From Chloroflexota bacterium (GTDB lineage Bacteria > Chloroflexota > Anaerolineae > 4572-78 > J111), in the NCBI GenBank assembly GCA_016860845.1, contig BOKF01000009.1, positions 124,001 through 188,000 on the forward strand: a stretch of 64,000 nucleotides of DNA. Direction: 5' to 3'. Shown one piece after another: positions 60,858-64,000 of this stretch (its first letter is position 1; the number at the start of each line of letters is the position of its first letter). The notes beneath the pieces are model-generated. The model did no database searches. It worked only from the letters and a program-made list of their open reading frames with translations, and was not told the origin of the DNA. Both the position numbers and the translations under genes were made by a program.

Positions 60858-62492
60858 TCAAGGTTGATAATCTAATAAATTAGTTCCGGCCTCGTCTGCC
60901 AGTTGGACGCGCAGCGGCCCGGTTGTCGCGGCGAAGGGCCAGTGTAAGGGAGCGGCCGGATCGGCGTTAACAGGCTGGCTCAGGAGAACTGTCTCCCCGG
61001 CCAAAACGCTGATTGTACCGCGAGTTGGGCGGGAAACCAAAAGCGCAACCTCGCTCTGGCCGAGGGCAAGGGCGGCATGCTCGTTGGCCCAGGTCAGACC
61101 GCCCAGCCCGGCCAGCGGCCACCACCGTTCCCGCCACTCGACCGCACCGCCCGGCGGAACGGTCACGTCGTCTTCGGGCCAGAAGCCCCGGTTAGCCCCG
61201 CCCCAGAGTTCAAAATACTGCGAGGCGTCGTCGGTGTAGCTTTTATCGGGGAAAGCTGAACCGAAGGCAAAAAGCTTGTTGCCGGGCACCTGGCCCGGCT
61301 CAATCAACCGAACCACGCCGACATTGATGTCGGGGTTGTAGGCTCCGATAAAGGGCGCATTCAGATCAGGTGCGAACACGCCCAGGTAATTGGCCCACTG
61401 GCGGTAGTCGCGCAAATCGGTCTGCCCGGCGACGGGCCAGGTTAGCTCCTGCCGCTCGCCGGGAATGGCCCAGCCCGGCTCGCCCCGGCTGTGAACAATG
61501 ACCTTGTCCACCGGAATGACAAATTGGGTCTGGGGCGACATCGAAGCTGAACCCAGGGTCAGGGCGGCGTTGGTCCAGAACTGGACCGGCGCGGCCTGGG
61601 CGCTCTCGTTGACCAGCCGGGGCGCGACGGTAAAGGCGGCGCTGTCCGGCGGCAGGGTAACGCTGACTTCCGCGCCGACCCGGCCCGCAGCCCGGTCGCT
61701 CAGGGTGATGGTTGCGCCTTCATTAGTTACACTAGTAGTGTATGTCCAGGGTACGCCAAAGCGGTAGCCATGCTCCTGGGTGGGATAGGCCCATTCCATG
61801 CCGCCGGTCGCCAGCCACCAGTTGGCTTCGTAGGGCTGCAGCACCCCGTAGCGGGAGGGCTTGACCACCGGGTTGTGGTAAAAGATCTCCTGGCCGGTGG
61901 CCTTGATGATAGCGCTGTATAAACGCCCGCCCAGCTCCGGCAAAAAAATCAGCCGCAGGTAGGTGTTTTCCAGGACGACGCCGGTGTAGCTTTTCGGCGT
62001 TGGGCCGGGACCGGCGGCTTCGTAGGCGGCACGGTTGAAGTAAAAGACCGGGATATTATAGACCGGGTCAATCTGCTCGGTCAGGAAATCCCAGATGGGA
62101 TAGGTCGGCAGGGTGAGGCTGGTTATGGAAACCTGAACTGGGGAAGTGGAACTCTGTCCTGAGCCTGATGAAGGGCTAGGGGAAGCGGGGCTGTGTCCTG
62201 AGCTTGACGAAGGGACTGGGGAGGCGAGGACGCGGGAAGCGGTGGCTGGAGCGGACAGTGGTGTAGCCGTTGGCGCAGGCGGCAGGGTGGCGGGAGCGCT
62301 GACGGGCGTGGGGCTGGGGGCAGGGGCTGGTGGTAAAGGGGTGGGGGTAGGGGTTGGCTCTAGCGTTGCTGTTGGCGGAAGCGCCGCTGCGCCGGGCGCG
62401 GCATCAGCGCCGCAGCCCACGATCATAAAAAGCGCCGCCAGGCTCAGGGCTATGGCGGCCAGGGAGTTCCCATGGGACAGGTGTTGCTTCAT
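60858..62492 (-). CDS. DUF5107 lipoprotein
   Basis: 544 residues. Lipobox IVGC (Cys27), a long Pro/Thr/Ser linker (about 35-125), then a DUF5107 domain (about 130-480) with PVFYFNRAAYEAAG, VVLENTYLRLIFLPELGGRL and WATG-like motifs rich in aromatics. DUF5107 is a galactose mutarotase-like beta-sandwich of unknown activity. In the linker, two copies of a 21-bp repeat (62155-62175 and 62194-62214) encode Ser-rich segments. Outer-surface lipoprotein, possibly carbohydrate-related. Confidence 0.8.
   Translation of the reverse strand: MKQHLSHGNSLAAIALSLAALFMIVGCGADAAPGAAALPPTATLEPTPTPTPLPPAPAPSPTPVSAPATLPPAPTATPLSAPATASRVLASPVPSSSSGHSPASPSPSSGSGQSSTSPVQVSITSLTLPTYPIWDFLTEQIDPVYNIPVFYFNRAAYEAAGPGPTPKSYTGVVLENTYLRLIFLPELGGRLYSAIIKATGQEIFYHNPVVKPSRYGVLQPYEANWWLATGGMEWAYPTQEHGYRFGVPWTYTTSVTNEGATITLSDRAAGRVGAEVSVTLPPDSAAFTVAPRLVNESAQAAPVQFWTNAALTLGSASMSPQTQFVIPVDKVIVHSRGEPGWAIPGERQELTWPVAGQTDLRDYRQWANYLGVFAPDLNAPFIGAYNPDINVGVVRLIEPGQVPGNKLFAFGSAFPDKSYTDDASQYFELWGGANRGFWPEDDVTVPPGGAVEWRERWWPLAGLGGLTWANEHAALALGQSEVALLVSRPTRGTISVLAGETVLLSQPVNADPAAPLHWPFAATTGPLRVQLADEAGTNLLDYQP
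62155..62214. repeat. Two copies of the TGTCCTGAGC...GAAGGG repeat inside a coding sequence
   Basis: tgtcctgagcctgatgaag and tgtcctgagcttgacgaag, each followed by GG, recur with a 39-bp period. They are in frame within the linker of the DUF5107 lipoprotein gene. Confidence 0.7.
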
Positions 62493-62629
62493 ACAGAGGG
62501 GCTATGATAGCACCGAATGAAGGGAATGTCCAAATAGGATACGTTTCAATTAGGGTATATTCTTTCCAGGGGCGATATTTTCTGGTACTATTTAGTTCTC
62601 AAGATTGCTCCACGTAGGGAGGTTTACCG

Positions 62630-62770
62630 ATGAACGTACAAATTATTGAGCGAGATGGCAAGCCGGAATGGGCGGTCATTCCCTATGAATTATATCTGCA
62701 ACTGGCCGAAGAGGCAGAGATGTTACAGGATATTGGTGATTATGATGCGATAATGACATTTGTGTTATAA
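62630..62770 (+). pseudogene. Truncated antitoxin-like gene
   Basis: A 46-codon frame with a good ribosome site (gggagg) encodes VQIIERDGKPEWAVIPYELY then LQLAEEAEMLQDIGDYDA. This is the N-terminal region usual for a two-domain HigA/XRE-like antitoxin, where a helix-turn-helix would follow. Here it stops after 46 residues with unrelated sequence (IMTFVL). Most likely a remnant; a functional short antitoxin is possible. Confidence 0.5.
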
Positions 62771-62818
62771 TAGTTTTGTGGTGAAGATTAAGGTAAGACA
62801 CGGAAGGGTGAGGAAAAA

Positions 62819-63247
62819 ATGGGAACAGTTCATGCGATAACATTAGATGTGCCAGAAACAGTTTATGACCAGATTCAGCGGGCAGCGGAAAAAGTGCAGC
62901 GGCCGGTTGAAGATATTCTGGTTGAAGCTATCGCCGCTATAGCACCGGTGATGAATACCGCACCGGTGGAAATGCGTTCGTCGTTGGCCCAGATGGCTTA
63001 TCTGAATGATGCAGCCTTGTGGCAAGCGGCGCGAGCGACCATGCCAGTTGAACAACGAGCACGTCTCGAAACCCTGCATCAACGGCGACAGGCTGGGGAT
63101 AGTTTAACCGCGGAGGAAGAAACGGAAGAGCAGGCCCTCTTAGCCCTTTATCGTGAAACAGTGTTAGTCCGTGCCCAGGCCGCCGTCCTCTTGAAACAAC
63201 GCAACTATGATGTCGCTGATCTGCAGCAATTTACGCCGCTAGAATGA
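62819..63247 (+). CDS. RHH-type hypothetical protein paired with an HNH nuclease
   Basis: 142 residues. The N-terminus (AITLDVPETVYDQIQRAAEK) is ribbon-helix-helix-like, followed by helical sequence rich in Ala, Glu and Arg. Its stop overlaps the next gene start as ATGA. Such RHH plus HNH pairs recur in cyanobacteria and other phyla, but their role (toxin-antitoxin, defence or mobile) is not established. Good ribosome site (gaagggtgagg). Confidence 0.65.
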   Translation: MGTVHAITLDVPETVYDQIQRAAEKVQRPVEDILVEAIAAIAPVMNTAPVEMRSSLAQMAYLNDAALWQAARATMPVEQRARLETLHQRRQAGDSLTAEEETEEQALLALYRETVLVRAQAAVLLKQRNYDVADLQQFTPLE

Positions 63248-63672
63248 GCACCCATCCCATCTCAGCGGCTCTCCGGCAGCGGGTGACCGCAGCGGCCCGC
63301 TTTCGTTGCGGTTACTGCCTAACCTCTCAGCAAATCATTGGCCCCTTGCTTGAAATTGATCATATTATTCCAGAGGCTAAAGGCGGCACAAACGATGAGG
63401 AAAATCTGTTTTTAGCCTGTCCCATGTGCAACAGCCATAAAGCGGCTCGCCAGGAAGCGACCGACCCCGAAAGCCTGCTCACCGTCCCTTTGTTTAACCC
63501 CCGTACCGAAATATGGACCGAACACTTTGAATGGGTGGAAGAAGGAGCCGTTATTCGGGGCAAGACCCCTACGGGACGAGCGACCGTGACTGCTTTGAAT
63601 ATGAATCATCCTGATATTGTGGTCGCTCGCCGCTTGTGGGTGATTGCGGGCTGGCACCCGCCGGTGGATTGA
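63244..63672 (+). CDS. HNH endonuclease
   Basis: 142 residues. HNH core: CGYCLTSQQ, LLEIDHIIPEAKGGTND and NLFLACPMCNSHKA, giving two CxxC zinc pairs and the D-H/N/H catalytic set. It overlaps the RHH-like gene by 4 bp. The C-terminal third contains the conserved aromatic NPRTEIWTEHFEW and NMNHPDIVVARRLW. Probable partner of the RHH protein; the substrate is unknown. Confidence 0.85.
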   Translation: MSTHPISAALRQRVTAAARFRCGYCLTSQQIIGPLLEIDHIIPEAKGGTNDEENLFLACPMCNSHKAARQEATDPESLLTVPLFNPRTEIWTEHFEWVEEGAVIRGKTPTGRATVTALNMNHPDIVVARRLWVIAGWHPPVD

Positions 63673-63782
63673 TGCGTTTGGAGGCTAATACTCTTGGCTT
63701 GGTTGAAGCATTGGCGGCGAAGGTCGGCGCGGCCTGGCAGAGTGACAGGAGCGCCATTGAAACTTTGACTGAGATGCGGTGA
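63672..63782 (+). CDS. Possible very small ORF overlapping the HNH gene
   Basis: A 36-codon frame whose ATG overlaps the HNH stop (TGATG). It encodes MRLEANTLGLVEALAAKVGA then AWQSDRSAIETLTEMR, an amphipathic, helix-like sequence. The overlap suggests translational coupling, but there is no homology evidence. Confidence 0.35.
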   Translation: MRLEANTLGLVEALAAKVGAAWQSDRSAIETLTEMR

Positions 63783-63840
63783 TGAATTGAGTGTAAACTG
63801 AGCCCAGTTACCAGTTTATAAACCAACCGGGAAATTAACA

Positions 63841-64000
63841 ATGAAGCAACACGAAGCAGTGATTGAAGTGATGAAAGCCAACGGCGGCTTTGCTACCTTC
63901 AGCCATCTTTATGCCGAAGTTTTGAAAGTGCCTGGTGTGAAGTGGGGAACAAAAACGCCTTTTGCCTCCATCCGGCGGATTGTGCAGGATGAGCGTTTCT
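63841..64000 (+). CDS. N-terminal part of a winged-helix (HARE-HTH-like) protein
   Basis: The frame opens at ATG 63841 and runs off the window. The visible 53 residues read EAVIEVMKANGGFATFSHLY and GTKTPFASIRRIVQDERF, the pattern of a HARE-HTH/restriction-associated winged helix. Such domains occur at the ends of DNA methyltransferases or restriction-linked proteins. The rest is unknown. Confidence 0.6.
   Translation, partial: MKQHEAVIEVMKANGGFATFSHLYAEVLKVPGVKWGTKTPFASIRRIVQDERF

Overview
The window looks like bacterial chromosome from a Chloroflexota (Anaerolineae-like) lineage. This is inferred from gene content and style: lipoproteins with an LAAC lipobox followed by Ala/Pro/Thr-rich linkers, an nSTAND ATPase fused to WD40 repeats, DUF5107 and golvesin/PA14 surface proteins, two DegV proteins, and many families of short palindromic intergenic repeats. 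No rRNA, CRISPR array or complete transposase gene was seen. Most genes are housekeeping genes on both strands, with two small accessory patches (about 25.4-26.3 kb and 62.6-64 kb).

Layout. 0-8 kb: an unrecognised partial gene, a class V aminotransferase, a dienelactone hydrolase, then an oligopeptide-type ABC transporter (binding protein and two permeases, no ATPases) followed by an acetamidase/formamidase. 8-14 kb (mostly minus strand): DinB-like protein, dTDP-glucose 4,6-dehydratase, MFS exporter, a DsbA-cyclophilin fusion lipoprotein with an in-frame TGA, and an L,D-transpeptidase. 14-16 kb: trmD-rplS-rnhB. 16-25 kb: J-domain protein, degenerate K+-channel-like protein, purE-purK, a BMP-type purine-binding-like protein, DUF3054 pair and two exported proteins. 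25-34 kb: accessory patch, fbp, HNH nuclease, a three-repeat protein, lipB-lipA, aminotransferase and OsmC. 34-42 kb: leucyl aminopeptidase, an ECF sigma factor operon with DegV, a second DegV with a winged-helix regulator, fabF and an M48 protease. 42-52 kb: membrane glycosyltransferase, the giant nSTAND-WD40 protein, a lipoprotein and recJ. 52-58 kb: fmt, a PdtaS/PdtaR-like two-component pair, nadE, then tRNAs (CAU, Gly, Pro) around a CheY-like regulator. 58-64 kb: a zinc-ribbon/TPR/PD40 membrane protein, a DUF5107 lipoprotein, and a terminal patch of antitoxin-like, RHH, HNH and winged-helix genes.

The most notable observation is at 11126-12538 (minus strand). One uninterrupted frame encodes a lipoprotein with a DsbA-like thioredoxin domain and a cyclophilin domain. 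Its only interruption is a TGA exactly where the first catalytic cysteine of the CxxC motif belongs (U-P-G-C). A perfect 7-bp hairpin with a 6-nt G/U-containing loop starts 17 nt after the TGA, and its loop lies 24-29 nt after it, which fits the bacterial SECIS geometry. I read this as a probable selenoprotein: an extracytoplasmic seleno-oxidoreductase fused to a prolyl isomerase.

A second theme is that several families of palindromic repeats lie between genes and also inside them. A C-rich palindrome is inserted in frame in fmt and in the glycosyltransferase, another copy supplies the trmD Shine-Dalgarno sequence, and other repeats form the rnhB N-terminus and a DegV C-terminus. This resembles the protein-invading palindromic elements known from Rickettsia.
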